Positions 35,814 through 44,976 are shown, counted from the first letter of the stretch. The stretch: DNA of 64,000 nt from Crossiella sp. SN42 (GCF_023897065.1 NZ_JAMHIV010000010.1:124001-188000); one strand, 5' to 3'. Made by a program: numbers and translations. Notes: generated by a model from the sequence alone, not told the origin.

Positions 35814-36635
35814 TCATCCCTTCACGGCGCCCTGCATGATGCCGGCGACGATCTGTCGGCCGAGCAGGACGAAGATCAGCAGGACCGGGACCGTCGCCAT
35901 GGTCGTGCCGGCCAGCACCAGCGAGTAGTCGATGTAGAAGCCGCTCTGGAGCTTCTCCAGGGCCACCTGGATGGTGGGGTTGCCCGCGTCGAGGGCGACC
36001 AACGGCCACAGGAAGTCGTTCCAGGAGGTCATGAAGGTGAACATGCCGAGGAAGGCCGCCGCCGGGCGGACCGCGGGCAGGCACACGTGCCAGAAGGTGC
36101 GGATCAGGCTGCACCCGTCCATCCGGGCGGCCTCGATCAGCTCGAAGGGCACCGCCTCCAGGATGTACTGGCGCATCCAGAACACCCCGAGCGCGGTGAC
36201 CAGGTTCGGCACGATCACCGCCTCCAGGCTGTTGGCCCAGCCGAACTCGGCCATCAGCATGTACAGCGGCACGATGCCCAGCTGGGTGGGCACCGCCAGG
36301 GTGGCCACCACCGCGACGAAGAGCACCCCCCGGCCGCGGAAGCGCAGCTTGGCGAAGGCGAAACCGGCCAGGGTGGACAGCAGCACGGTGGACACCGTCA
36401 CCGTGCCCGCCACGATCATGCTGTTGGCCAGGGCCTTCCAGAACGGCACCGAGTCGAACACCTTGGCCGCGTTGGCGAAGAAGTTGCCGCCGGGCAGCAG
36501 CGGCGGCACCCGGTCGCTGACCGTGGCGCTGTCCCTGCTGGCCACCACGAACGACCAGTAGAACGGGAAGGCCGAGCCGAGCACGAAGGCCAGCAACAGC
36601 CCGTACACGGTGGCATTGGGCTTGCCCACGCTCAT
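35814..36635 (-). CDS. cebG: Cellobiose/cellotriose ABC transporter permease, CebG type
   Basis: The 273-residue CUT1 permease has six membrane segments and the cytoplasmic EAA loop (EAVPFELIEAARMDGCSLIRTFWHVCLPAVRP, across residues 175-207). Its ATG overlaps the stop of the upstream permease gene (ATGA). It pairs with CebF to form the channel. As in other Streptomyces-type Ceb operons there is no ATPase gene nearby; such systems use a shared ATPase (MsiK) encoded elsewhere. Confidence 0.92.
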   Translation of the reverse strand: MSVGKPNATVYGLLLAFVLGSAFPFYWSFVVASRDSATVSDRVPPLLPGGNFFANAAKVFDSVPFWKALANSMIVAGTVTVSTVLLSTLAGFAFAKLRFRGRGVLFVAVVATLAVPTQLGIVPLYMLMAEFGWANSLEAVIVPNLVTALGVFWMRQYILEAVPFELIEAARMDGCSLIRTFWHVCLPAVRPAAAFLGMFTFMTSWNDFLWPLVALDAGNPTIQVALEKLQSGFYIDYSLVLAGTTMATVPVLLIFVLLGRQIVAGIMQGAVKG

Positions 36636-37612
36636 CGCCCCACCCCCGCCAGCCGCCGGGTCAGCAGGAAGTTGATGCCGGCGAAGACGATGATCACCAG
36701 GAACAGCACCCAGGCGATCGCCGAGGCGTAGCCGAAGTTCTGGTTCTCGAAGGCGGACTGGTACAGGTAGAGGGTGATGGTCTGGAACTGGTTTTCCGAG
36801 CCGCCGTTGTTGGAGCCCGGCCTGGTGTCGAACAGCTTGGGCTCGGTGAAGATCTGCAGGCCGCCGATGGTCGAGGTGATCACCACGAAGATCAGCGTCG
36901 GGCGCAGCAGCGGCAGGGTGATGCTGAAGAACCGGCGCACCGCACCGGCCCCATCGACCACCGCGGCCTCGTAGACGTCCTTGGGGATGGCCTGCATCGC
37001 GGCCAGCACGATCAGCGCGTTGTAGCCGGTCCACCGCCAGTTCACCATGAACGCGATGGCCAGGTGACTGGCGAAGCGGTTGGCCTGCCAGTCGATCCGG
37101 TCCAGGCCGAACCATTCCAGCAGGTTGTTGACCAGGCCGAAGTCGCGGCCGAACAGGTTGGCGAAGATGATGCCGATGGCCACCAGGCTGGCCGCGTAGG
37201 GCAGCAGCACGCCGACCCGCCAGCCGGTGGCCGGGCGGACCCTGGTGTTGAGCAGCGCGGCCAGCAGCACCGCGATCACCAGCTGCGGTCCGCTGGAGAG
37301 CAGGAAGATGCTGATCGTGTTGGTCAGCGTGGTCCAGAACTGCTCGTCGGCCAGCAGGTTGGTGAAGTTGTCCAGCCCGATGAACGTCGGCTCCGCGCCG
37401 CCCAGCTCCCAGTCGAACAGCGCCACATAGGCGGTGTAGAGCAACGGGAACAGGCCGGTGAGGCCGAAGATCAGGAAGAACGGCGCGATGTAGAGGTAGG
37501 GCGAGAACCGGAGGTCCCACTCGCCGAGCCGATCGCGAATGGGACGCCGTGACCGCGGCGGAACGGGAGCACCGCGGTCACGGCGGGTCTGCGGGTGGAG
37601 GTCCAGACTCAC
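36632..37612 (-). CDS. cebF: Cellobiose/cellotriose ABC transporter permease, CebF type
   Basis: The 326-residue CUT1 permease has a cytoplasmic, arginine-rich N terminus of about 40 residues and six membrane segments, beginning with YLYIAPFFLIFGLTGLFPLL. The EAA loop reads DVYEAAVVDGAGAVRRFFSITLPLL in the last third. The GTG start shares bases with the binding-protein stop (GTGA). The gene lies between cebE and cebG in a single operon. Confidence 0.92.
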   Translation of the reverse strand: MSLDLHPQTRRDRGAPVPPRSRRPIRDRLGEWDLRFSPYLYIAPFFLIFGLTGLFPLLYTAYVALFDWELGGAEPTFIGLDNFTNLLADEQFWTTLTNTISIFLLSSGPQLVIAVLLAALLNTRVRPATGWRVGVLLPYAASLVAIGIIFANLFGRDFGLVNNLLEWFGLDRIDWQANRFASHLAIAFMVNWRWTGYNALIVLAAMQAIPKDVYEAAVVDGAGAVRRFFSITLPLLRPTLIFVVITSTIGGLQIFTEPKLFDTRPGSNNGGSENQFQTITLYLYQSAFENQNFGYASAIAWVLFLVIIVFAGINFLLTRRLAGVGR

Positions 37613-38886
37613 TTGGCCAGCTTCTTCGCACCGTCGACGAGTTGCTGCCAGCCCTCCGCCGAGGATCCGCCCTGCTCGACCTTCTGCAGCGCGGCGACGC
37701 CGACGACGTCCTGGAGCTCACCGTCGGCGGGACCCTTGTACTGGGCCTTGGTCACCTTGCGGGCCTGCGCGGCGTACAGCGCGCCCGCCTTGACGTCGAA
37801 GTACTTGTTGTGGCTGTTCAACAGCTGCTCGCTGCTGAGCGCCTCGACCTGGCTGGGGAAGGGGCCCTTGGCGGCGAAGGCCTTCAGCTGCTGCGCGGGC
37901 GCGGACAGCCAGGCGGCCAGCTCCGCGGCCTCCTTCGGGTGCTTGCTCTGCTTGGGCACGGTCAGGTACGAGCCGCCCCAGTTGCCGCCGCCTTCGGGGA
38001 AGGCGTCGGTGACCGCCCACTTGCCCTGGTTCTCCGGGCCCGCGTGCTGTTCGACCACGCCGAGCATCCAGGACGGGCAGGTCTTGGTGGCGAAGGAGCC
38101 GGTGCGGAAGGCGCTGTTCCACTCCGGGCCGAACGCGGTCAGCTTGGCCGACTGGCCCTTGGCCACCGCGGCGGTCAGCTTGTCCCAGTTGGCCTTGATG
38201 GCCGTGTTGGACTCGATGATCAGCTTGTCCTCGGTGTTGTAGTAACCCTGGGGCAGCTGGTTCTGCATGGCGTTGAAGATCTGCGCGGCCGAGTCGAACC
38301 AGGCCTTGCCCTTGACCTTGTCCGCGAACTTCTCGCCCGCGGCGAAGAAGCTGTCCCAGGTGGCGAACAGCGGCTTGACCCCCTCGGGGTCGCTGGGCAG
38401 CCCGGCCTCGGCGAAGAGGTCCTTGCGATAGCACATGGCCAGCGGGCCGATGTCGGTGCCGTAGCCGATCAGGCGGCCGTCCTTGGTGGTGACCGCCTCG
38501 GACTTCCAGGGCAGCCAGCGGTCCGGGGTCACCTCGGCCGGGCCGATCTCGCGCAGGTTGGCGAACTTGTCCGCGCGTTCCATCACCTTGGCGCGGTGGC
38601 CCTCCTCCACCGCCTCCACGTCGGCCAGGCCGGAACCGGCGCCCAGCTTGGTGTAGAGGTTCTGGTGGTGGGGCGCGGCCTGCCCGGTCTTGCGGTGGGT
38701 GATGCGGATGTTCGGGTGCGCCGCCTCGTACTCCTTGAGCAGGTCCTCGTACCCGAACTCGGTGAAGGTGGCGATGGTGAGCTCCAGCTTGCCGTCCGAG
38801 CCGGCGCCGGAACCGCACGCGGTCACCGCGGCAACTGCCGAGACCGCGAGCCCGAGTGCGAGTGAGCGAGGTAAGAGATGGCGCAC
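37609..38886 (-). CDS. cebE: Cellodextrin-binding lipoprotein, CebE type
   Basis: The 425-residue protein has a signal peptide with lipobox AVTACGS, so it is a membrane-anchored receptor for the importer. The mature part is a CUT1 solute-binding protein; ATFTEFGYEDLLKEYEAAHPNI and GYGTDIGPLAMCYRKDLF (seen in pieces around residues 38-60 and 145-162) resemble CebE of Streptomyces, which binds cellobiose and cellotriose. It is the first gene of cebEFG-bglC and starts with GTG at 38886. A perfect CebR-type operator lies 30 bp upstream and a weaker one a further 105 bp away. Confidence 0.92.
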   Translation of the reverse strand: MRHLLPRSLALGLAVSAVAAVTACGSGAGSDGKLELTIATFTEFGYEDLLKEYEAAHPNIRITHRKTGQAAPHHQNLYTKLGAGSGLADVEAVEEGHRAKVMERADKFANLREIGPAEVTPDRWLPWKSEAVTTKDGRLIGYGTDIGPLAMCYRKDLFAEAGLPSDPEGVKPLFATWDSFFAAGEKFADKVKGKAWFDSAAQIFNAMQNQLPQGYYNTEDKLIIESNTAIKANWDKLTAAVAKGQSAKLTAFGPEWNSAFRTGSFATKTCPSWMLGVVEQHAGPENQGKWAVTDAFPEGGGNWGGSYLTVPKQSKHPKEAAELAAWLSAPAQQLKAFAAKGPFPSQVEALSSEQLLNSHNKYFDVKAGALYAAQARKVTKAQYKGPADGELQDVVGVAALQKVEQGGSSAEGWQQLVDGAKKLAK

Positions 38887-38915
38887 GTCAACCCTTTCGC
38901 CGTTCTGGACCGTGC

Positions 38916-38929
38916 TGGGAGCGCTCCCA
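38916..38929. promoter_or_regulatory. CebR-type operator (perfect) before cebEFG-bglC
   Basis: A perfect TGGGAGCGCTCCCA palindrome lies 30 bp upstream of the cebE start codon. Confidence 0.9.
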
Positions 38930-39020
38930 GAAATCGACTTGAGTGTTGCCCCGAGGTGTTCGGGGTGTCAAGGGGATCAAGGAAAAAGACTGTCGAAGGG
39001 TTGCCAGATCGGGCGCGAAC

Positions 39021-39034
39021 TGGAATCGCTCCCA
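39021..39034. promoter_or_regulatory. Secondary CebR-type site (two mismatches)
   Basis: TGGAATCGCTCCCA has twelve of fourteen operator bases. It lies 105 bp (ten turns) from the perfect cebE site, between cebE and the end of the GH48 gene, and may be an auxiliary site. Confidence 0.5.
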
Positions 39035-39051
39035 GTCCGCGCCCGTCTGAC

Positions 39052-41985
39052 TCAGCCGCCGAAGAGCTCGCTGTGCGCTGCGAAGGCGGTGGCGATCTCC
39101 GCCTGTGACCAGAACCGGTGCACGGTCAGGGTCGGCGCCGGCCCGCCGTCCAGGTAGGCCTGGACCTTGGGCCAGTCGGGGTCGTTCTTGTAGAAGGAGC
39201 GGATGGACAGGAAGGTGGAGTTGGCGTCGATGCGGTCGCCGTTGGCCATCGTGCCGGTCCAGCCCGGCGGGATGTACAGGCCGTCGCCGTTGGCGGTGGT
39301 GAGCTTGTCGTCGAAGCGGCTGTAGTCGGCGCGGGTCTCCGGGATGGCGATGCCCTTGCCGTCCTGGTGCGCCAGCAGCGCGTCGAGCAGGCGCTCACCG
39401 GTGGTGCGGGCGGCGGTGTTGCCCGAGGCCGCCGCGTAGTAGAGCAGCGTCTTGGACAGCGCGGCCGCCACGCCGACGTCCTGGCTGTGGTTGAGCACCT
39501 TGACCGTCAGGCCGGCGTTGCCGGTGGGCGTGCCGGTCCAGTCGTCGGGCTTGCCGGTCCACTCCAGGTCCGAGGGCACCTTGAAGGTGCCGTTGCCCGC
39601 GGTGGTGTTGGCGATGGCCCAGGGCACCCACTTGTCCAGGATCGCCTTGGCGCGGGCGTCCTTGGTCACGTGGTAGAGCTGGGCGATGCGTTCCACGCCC
39701 CAGACCTGGAAGCCGAACCACCGGTTGCTCGGCGGGTCGTGCCACACCGGCTGGAAGTCATACGCCATGCCGTGGAACTTCGCCGACCCGGCAGGCGGCG
39801 GCTGGTAGGAGCCGCCCCAGCTGTTGCTGGCGCCACCGGCGATGCCGCCGTTGGAGGCCTGCAACCACTGCAGGAACTCCAGCTGCCGGTCGTAGCTGGT
39901 GTCCCAGTCCTGCTGCCCGGTGGCCGACTTCGGCTTCAGCGCCGGGTCGTTGGCCAGCGCCCAGGCGGCCAGTGGGTTCTGGTAGCCCTGGTGCGGTGCG
40001 CTGGAGCCGATCCGCCAGGCCCACCCGGCCGAGGTGTCGGTCGCGCCGCCCCAGGAGTAGTACCAGCCCATCAGGTAGTGCGCGCTGTTCTTGCCGGTGC
40101 CTGCCGGACAGCTGGCCGGACCGACGCAGTTGCCGATCTTCTTGAAGTACTTGTCGAACATGGCGTAGCGCAGGTAGTCGCCCATCTTGGCCGCCTTGGC
40201 CAGGATCGGCGCCACCTCCGCGCCCTTGCCCTGCGCCTCGGCCCAGGTCTTGGCCCAGTAGGCCACCTGCACCGCGCGCGCGTCGGCATCCGGCGCGTTG
40301 GTGTAGCGCCACTGCTTGGAGTAGCTGGCGTCCTTGGTGAACAGGTCCAGGAACCCGTTGCGGCCGCCGTGCTTGAACGTGTCGCAGGAGGGGTGGGTCA
40401 CGGTCTCCCAGACCGACTCCTGCTCACCGCGCTGGAAGGTGTTGACGTAGGCCGGCGCGTTGTTGGTGCCGTCCCCGCAGTGCCCGTAGCCGTAGGTGTT
40501 GTCGACGTCCAGCAGCCAGTGCATGCCGTAGATGTCGTTGTTGCCGTAGGCCGAGCGCAGCTCAGCGGCCAGCGGGTCCTGCCCGACCGCGACGCCGGGG
40601 TCCAGCTGCGAGGGGTAGCCCCTGGGGTGCGGGTGCTCCGGGGCGTAGGTGGCCGGTTTGGCCGGGTTGTAGAAGGAGTTGGTCGGCTGGTCCTTGCTGC
40701 CGGGGATGATGAACTTCTCCATCGACTCCCAGGCCTTGGCCAGCGGCGCCCAGTCCTTGGTCACCCGGCCGTAGCTGGCCTCCAGCCACAGGTAGTAGCT
40801 GAAGGCCTCCGAGGTGGTCTGGTGCCCGTGGTCGGGCGCCTCCACCACCAGGGTCTCCACCGAGTGGTAGGGCACCAGCAGCTCGCCGAACCGGCGGAAG
40901 TAGCCAGCCGCCGGATCCTTGATCTTGTTGTACTGGGCCAGGAAGGCCGCCGCGTAGCTGGAGGTGTCCTTGGCCAGTTCCTTCGCGGTGATGGTGGCCG
41001 CGGTGTGGCCCGCCGCGGACACGGTGAACCTGGCCTCGCCCAGCGTGCCGCCGTTGTCGGCCGCGGCGATGGTGAGCTGCTGCGCGGTGTTCCAGTTCTG
41101 CGGGGTGAACCGCAGGGTGGCCGGGGTCGCGGTCAGGTCCGCGCTGCCGGTGCGGGTCACCGTCGCCGTGACCTCACCGGCAGGCGCGGAGGCCAGCTTG
41201 ACCCCGACCTTGACCGAGTCGCCCTGGCGCACGCTGACCGCGCCGGGGGTGGCCAGCACCGCGGGCGCGCCGAGCACCCGCACCGCGACCGGGTTGGACA
41301 CGGTGGTGGCGCCCTTGTCGTCGGTGGCGCGGGCGGTCACCGAGTACTCACCGGCGGTGGCGCCGGTCCAGTTGACCCGCCACGGCGCCGCGGTGGCGGT
41401 GCCGACGGGGGTGGTGCCGGCGAAGAACTCGACCTTGCTGACCGTGCCGTCGGTGTCGGCGGCGTCGGCGGCCAGCGCGATGCTGGCCGGCGCGGTGAAG
41501 GTGCTGCCGTCGGCCGGGCTGGTCAGCGCGACCGAGGGGGCCCGGTTCGCACCGGTGCAGCGGACGCCGTTGACCGCGAAGTCGGTCGGCGGCCGGTTCG
41601 CCGCGCCCTTGTCGGCGTTGAAGTTGACCTGGGTGCTGCCGCCTGCGGGCAGGACCCGGCTCCAGGCCGGGTTGGCCACGGTGACCGCGGCGCCCTGCTG
41701 GGTGAACACGCCGTTCCAGCCGTTGCTGACCTTCTGGCCGTCGGGGAAGGTCCAGGTCAGCTTCCAGCCGTCCAGGGCCTCGCCCTCGTTGCGGATGGTC
41801 GCGGCGGCGCTGAAGCCGGTGCTCCACTCGTTGGTCACCTGGTACACCACGGTGCAGGCCACCGAGGGGGCGGCCGCGGCGGGCAGCGCGCCCAGCGGGA
41901 GCGTCACCGCCCCGGCCAGCGCGGTGGCGAGTGCGGCGGGCAGTGGCCCGGCTCGCCATCGCCGGGATAGCGCACGGGATCTCAT
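39052..41985 (-). CDS. Secreted CBM2-Ig-like-GH48 reducing-end cellobiohydrolase
   Basis: The 977-residue enzyme has a signal peptide (cleavage near residue 39), a CBM2 (residues 43-143), an Ig-like domain (148-238), a second beta-sandwich module starting with ATPGAVSVRQGDSVKVGV (245-335), and a GH48 barrel from about 342 to the end. E393 in HGHQTTSEAFSYY is the family's general acid. GH48 enzymes act processively from the reducing end of cellulose and are central to bacterial cellulose breakdown. The ATG at 41985 follows GGAGGAGG; a longer frame to 42165 would read through the operator and is rejected. A perfect CebR-type site lies 45 bp upstream. Confidence 0.95.
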   Translation of the reverse strand: MRSRALSRRWRAGPLPAALATALAGAVTLPLGALPAAAAPSVACTVVYQVTNEWSTGFSAAATIRNEGEALDGWKLTWTFPDGQKVSNGWNGVFTQQGAAVTVANPAWSRVLPAGGSTQVNFNADKGAANRPPTDFAVNGVRCTGANRAPSVALTSPADGSTFTAPASIALAADAADTDGTVSKVEFFAGTTPVGTATAAPWRVNWTGATAGEYSVTARATDDKGATTVSNPVAVRVLGAPAVLATPGAVSVRQGDSVKVGVKLASAPAGEVTATVTRTGSADLTATPATLRFTPQNWNTAQQLTIAAADNGGTLGEARFTVSAAGHTAATITAKELAKDTSSYAAAFLAQYNKIKDPAAGYFRRFGELLVPYHSVETLVVEAPDHGHQTTSEAFSYYLWLEASYGRVTKDWAPLAKAWESMEKFIIPGSKDQPTNSFYNPAKPATYAPEHPHPRGYPSQLDPGVAVGQDPLAAELRSAYGNNDIYGMHWLLDVDNTYGYGHCGDGTNNAPAYVNTFQRGEQESVWETVTHPSCDTFKHGGRNGFLDLFTKDASYSKQWRYTNAPDADARAVQVAYWAKTWAEAQGKGAEVAPILAKAAKMGDYLRYAMFDKYFKKIGNCVGPASCPAGTGKNSAHYLMGWYYSWGGATDTSAGWAWRIGSSAPHQGYQNPLAAWALANDPALKPKSATGQQDWDTSYDRQLEFLQWLQASNGGIAGGASNSWGGSYQPPPAGSAKFHGMAYDFQPVWHDPPSNRWFGFQVWGVERIAQLYHVTKDARAKAILDKWVPWAIANTTAGNGTFKVPSDLEWTGKPDDWTGTPTGNAGLTVKVLNHSQDVGVAAALSKTLLYYAAASGNTAARTTGERLLDALLAHQDGKGIAIPETRADYSRFDDKLTTANGDGLYIPPGWTGTMANGDRIDANSTFLSIRSFYKNDPDWPKVQAYLDGGPAPTLTVHRFWSQAEIATAFAAHSELFGG

Positions 41986-42029
41986 GCAGGGTCCTCCTCC
42001 GGACACGCAGGGGTGAGGGCGGTGGATTC

Positions 42030-42043
42030 TGGGAGCGCTCCCA
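42030..42043. promoter_or_regulatory. CebR-type operator (perfect) before GH48 gene
   Basis: A perfect TGGGAGCGCTCCCA palindrome lies 45 bp before the GH48 start and 137 bp before the divergent lacI-type regulator gene. Confidence 0.9.
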
Positions 42044-42179
42044 GAGCGGGACTGTAACCGCGCCGAAACCCGCTGTGAACCCTCGGCCGCGCACGGGGGT
42101 GGACCATCGGCGACATTGCACCCGTTCGGTCCCGCCTTGGCCGCCGGGCGGGCTAAGCTGATCATCGGAGGTGGTGGGT

Positions 42180-43205
42180 GTGACCCGAGGTGCCACGCGG
42201 CCGACGCTGGAAGACGTCGCCGCCTACGCCGGTGTGTCCCGGTCGACCGCCTCCCGGGCGCTCAACGAGGACGCCTACGTCAGCTCGCGGGCCAGGGAGA
42301 AGGTGCTCGACGCCGCGCGCGAACTGGGCTACTCGCCCAACCTGGCGGCGCGCTCGCTGGTCACCCGCCGTACCAACGCGATCGCGCTGGTGCTCTCCGA
42401 GCCGGAGACCAAGGTCCTGGAGGACCCGTACTTCGCCGAGATCGTCCGCGGCGCGTTCCGGCAGCTGTCCTCGGTGGGCAGCCAGATGCTGATGATGCTG
42501 GTGGACAGCCGCGAGGACGTGCCGGGCACGGTGCGCTTCCTGGAGGGCGGGCACGTCGACGGCGCGCTGGTCTTCGCCGCGCACCGGGGTGATCCGCTGC
42601 CGACCGCGCTGCGGCTGCTCCGGCTGCCGATGGTCTTCGGCGGCGGCAGTCCCGGCGGCGCCATCCGCGGCCTGCACATGGTCGACTTCGACAACGTGGG
42701 CGGCGCGAAGCTGGCGGTGGAACATCTGCTGTCGTTGGGGCGCAAGCGGATCGGCACCATCACCGGACCGCTGGACCAGCGTTCGGCGGTGGACCGGCTG
42801 GCCGGCTGGCGGACCACCGTGGGCCTGGGCGACCGCGCCACGGCCCGGCTGTGCGAGGAAGGCGACTTCACCACCGAGAGCGGCGAGCGGGCGATGGCCA
42901 GGCTGCTGGCGCGCAACCCGAAACTGGACGCGGTCTTCGCCGCCAACGACCCCATGGCCGCCGGCGCCCTACGCGCGCTGCACGCCGCCGGACGGCGGGT
43001 GCCCGAGGACGTGGCCGTGGTCGGCTTCGACGACCACCGGGGGCTGGCCGAGGCGACCAACCCGCCGCTGACCACGGTGCACCAGGACCCGCGCGAGCAG
43101 GTCCGGCAGATGGTGCTCACCCTGCAGCGGCTGATCGAGGGGGAGAACCCGCCGCCGCGCAGGCAGGTGCTGCCGGTCAGCCTGGTGCGCCGGGCCTCGG
43201 CTTAG
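42180..43205 (+). CDS. cebR: LacI-family repressor, likely CebR orthologue
   Basis: The 341-residue protein has an N-terminal LacI helix-turn-helix (RPTLEDVAAYAGVSRSTASRALN) and hinge (YSPNLAARSLVTRR), followed by a type 1 periplasmic-binding effector domain (MVDFDNVGGAKLAVEHLL, GFDDHRGLAEATNPPLTTV). It is divergent from the GH48 gene, beside the cebEFG-bglC operon, and the operators around it are of CebR type, so it is the best candidate for the repressor that recognises TGGGAGCGCTCCCA and is released by cellobiose. Assignment rests on context. The GTG at 42180 has GGAGG 8 bp upstream and is preferred over the GTG at 42171. Confidence 0.85.
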   Translation: MTRGATRPTLEDVAAYAGVSRSTASRALNEDAYVSSRAREKVLDAARELGYSPNLAARSLVTRRTNAIALVLSEPETKVLEDPYFAEIVRGAFRQLSSVGSQMLMMLVDSREDVPGTVRFLEGGHVDGALVFAAHRGDPLPTALRLLRLPMVFGGGSPGGAIRGLHMVDFDNVGGAKLAVEHLLSLGRKRIGTITGPLDQRSAVDRLAGWRTTVGLGDRATARLCEEGDFTTESGERAMARLLARNPKLDAVFAANDPMAAGALRALHAAGRRVPEDVAVVGFDDHRGLAEATNPPLTTVHQDPREQVRQMVLTLQRLIEGENPPPRRQVLPVSLVRRASA

Positions 43206-43223
43206 CAAGCCCCGGCACGGCGG

Positions 43224-43775
43224 TCAGTGCTCGTGCGCGGGCGGCTGGGCGAAGACGCAGTTGTCCACATCGGCCGGGATCTGGCGGACCTTGTCGTCGG
43301 CGTAGGCGCAGCGCAGGTAGTACAGGCCCAGCTGGTAGACGCCGAGGAAGCCCGAGGTGACCGCGAAACCGTTGCCGAAGGCCAGGGTCGGGCCGTCGCC
43401 GATGGTGCCCTTGGCCATCGCATCCCGCCAGGTGCGCTGGAACTCGATCTGCTTGCCAGGGGCGAACAACAGCAGTCCGACCTTGGGGTAGGAGGGCGGC
43501 ACCGCGCAGGTGGACCACTCCGCGATGTAGGGCTCGTACAGCTCGCGCAGCTCGGCGCCGACCAGCCTGCCCAGCTCCTCGGGCGTGCCCGCCCTGGCGT
43601 CGGTGCAGCCGGAGGTCTTCTCGCTGACCAGGTCCACCAGTGCGCCCATCGTGGTGACCGGCGGGCCGAGTGCGCCCGCGCCGCGATCGGCAAGGGGCAC
43701 AACGGGTTCCGCCGCGCAACCGGTGAGCAGGGCGAGGGTGAGTGCGACGGCCGCGGCGATTCTGGGCACGGTCAT
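43224..43775 (-). CDS. Lipoprotein of unknown function under a CebR-type operator
   Basis: The 183-residue protein has a clean lipoprotein signal (VALTLALLTGCAAEP) and no recognised domain. The mature part is mixed alpha/beta with four cysteines (TSGCTDARAG, WSTCAVPPSYPK, LRCAYADD, DNCVF) and a His-containing tail (PPAHEH). The ATG at 43775 follows AGGAGG. A CebR-type site with one mismatch lies 14 bp upstream of the start, and the gene is divergent from the LPMO gene, which has its own site. This suggests a role at the cell surface during cellulose use, such as binding or copper/redox support of the LPMO, but no function can be assigned. Confidence 0.8.
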   Translation of the reverse strand: MTVPRIAAAVALTLALLTGCAAEPVVPLADRGAGALGPPVTTMGALVDLVSEKTSGCTDARAGTPEELGRLVGAELRELYEPYIAEWSTCAVPPSYPKVGLLLFAPGKQIEFQRTWRDAMAKGTIGDGPTLAFGNGFAVTSGFLGVYQLGLYYLRCAYADDKVRQIPADVDNCVFAQPPAHEH

Positions 43776-43788
43776 GACGCCTCCTATC

Positions 43789-43802
43789 TGGGAGCGTTCC
43801 CA
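43789..43802. promoter_or_regulatory. CebR-type operator (one mismatch) before the unknown lipoprotein gene
   Basis: TGGGAGCGTTCCCA has one mismatch to the operator. It lies 14 bp before the lipoprotein ATG, so a bound repressor would cover the ribosome-site region or the transcript start. Confidence 0.8.
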
Positions 43803-43855
43803 GTACCGTAGCCAAACCTTTGTGTGGTTGACAAGGAGATGTGGTACCCGGAGTC

Positions 43856-43869
43856 TGGAAGCGCTCCCA
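43856..43869. promoter_or_regulatory. CebR-type operator (one mismatch) before the LPMO gene
   Basis: TGGAAGCGCTCCCA has one mismatch and ends 26 bp before the LPMO start codon. It is 67 bp from the neighbouring site, close to six and a half helical turns. Confidence 0.82.
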
Positions 43870-43894
43870 GATTCCCTGCCCTGAGGAAATGACC

Positions 43895-44968
43895 ATGACA
43901 CTGCGAAGCAGGCTCGCGGCGTTGGCGGCAGTGGTCGTCGCGCTGTGTTCGATGGTCCTCGTCCTACTGGATCAACGCCCGGCTCAGGCGCACGGCGCCA
44001 TGATGCAGCCGGGCAGCCGGACTTTCTTCTGCTGGAAGGACGGCCTCAGCTCCACCGGTGAGATCAAGCCGAAGAACCCGGCCTGCGCCGCGGCGGTGGC
44101 GCAGAGCGGCACCAACCCGCTGTACAACTGGTTCAGCGTGCTGCGCTCCGACGGCGAGGGCCGCACCCGCGGCTTCGTGCCGGACGGGCAGCTGTGTAGT
44201 GGCGGCAACAGCACCTTCTCCGGCTGGAACCTGGCCAGGAACGACTGGCCGCTCACCCACCTGACCGCCGGTGCGAACATGCGCTGGTCCTACAACGCCT
44301 GGGCTGCCCACCCCGGCTGGTTCTACCTCTACGTCACCAAGGACGGCTGGAACCCGAACCGGCCACTGACCTGGAACGACATCGAGGAGCAGCCGTTCCT
44401 CACCGTCGACCACCCGCCGCTGACCGGTTCGGTCGGCACGGTCGAGGGCCACTACGGCTGGAACGGCAAGCTGCCGGAGGGCAAGAGCGGCAAGCACATC
44501 ATCTACTCGGTGTGGAAGCGCTCGGACAGCAAGGAAACCTTCTACGGCTGCTCCGACGTGGTCTTCGACGGCGGCAACGGCGAGGTCACCGGCATCGGCG
44601 GCGAACCGGGCCCCGGCCCGACCGGCACCACCAGCCCGACCAGCACCACCGCGGTCCCGCCAGGGGCCTGCACCGCCGAGTACGCGGTCACCAACAGCTG
44701 GGCCGGTGGCGCCCAGGTGACGGTGACCGTGCGCAACCCCGGCAGCACGCCGGTGCGGGGCTGGACCGTGCGCTGGACCGCCCAGGCGGGTCAGCGGATA
44801 TCCAGCCTGTGGGACGCCACGCACTCGGTCACCGACTCCGCGGTGACGGTGAAGAACGCGTCCTGGAACGCGAGTGTGCCCGCGGGCGGGCAGGCGGCGT
44901 TCTCGTTCAACGTGGAGTCGACCGGTGACCACAAACCGGCGAGTCCACTCACCTGCGCCAGTCCCTGA
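43895..44968 (+). CDS. Secreted AA10 lytic polysaccharide monooxygenase with C-terminal CBM2
   Basis: The 357-residue protein has a signal peptide ending at RPAQA, so the mature chain begins with H33 (HGAMMQPGSR), the N-terminal histidine required for the copper brace. The second copper histidine is H139 in NAWAAHPGWF, and F224 in DVVF fits the axial position. The AA10 domain ends near residue 235; a Gly/Pro/Thr linker (GPTGTTSPTSTT) joins it to a CBM2 (residues 258-357). AA10 enzymes of this type oxidatively cleave cellulose or chitin; CBM2, the length and the Ceb regulon favour cellulose. GAGGA at 43883-43887 fits the ATG at 43895 better than the in-frame ATG at 43889. Confidence 0.95.
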   Translation: MTLRSRLAALAAVVVALCSMVLVLLDQRPAQAHGAMMQPGSRTFFCWKDGLSSTGEIKPKNPACAAAVAQSGTNPLYNWFSVLRSDGEGRTRGFVPDGQLCSGGNSTFSGWNLARNDWPLTHLTAGANMRWSYNAWAAHPGWFYLYVTKDGWNPNRPLTWNDIEEQPFLTVDHPPLTGSVGTVEGHYGWNGKLPEGKSGKHIIYSVWKRSDSKETFYGCSDVVFDGGNGEVTGIGGEPGPGPTGTTSPTSTTAVPPGACTAEYAVTNSWAGGAQVTVTVRNPGSTPVRGWTVRWTAQAGQRISSLWDATHSVTDSAVTVKNASWNASVPAGGQAAFSFNVESTGDHKPASPLTCASP

Positions 44969-44976
44969 TGGCGCCC

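Noticed and set aside
39118-41970. A 950-codon plus-strand frame opposite GH48
   Set aside because: GH48 is unambiguous on the minus strand and the plus frame shows no domain.
39052-42165. Extended GH48 start at 42165
   Set aside because: The extension would read through the operator and a GGAGGAGG ribosome site that fits the ATG at 41985; the added residues are not a signal peptide.
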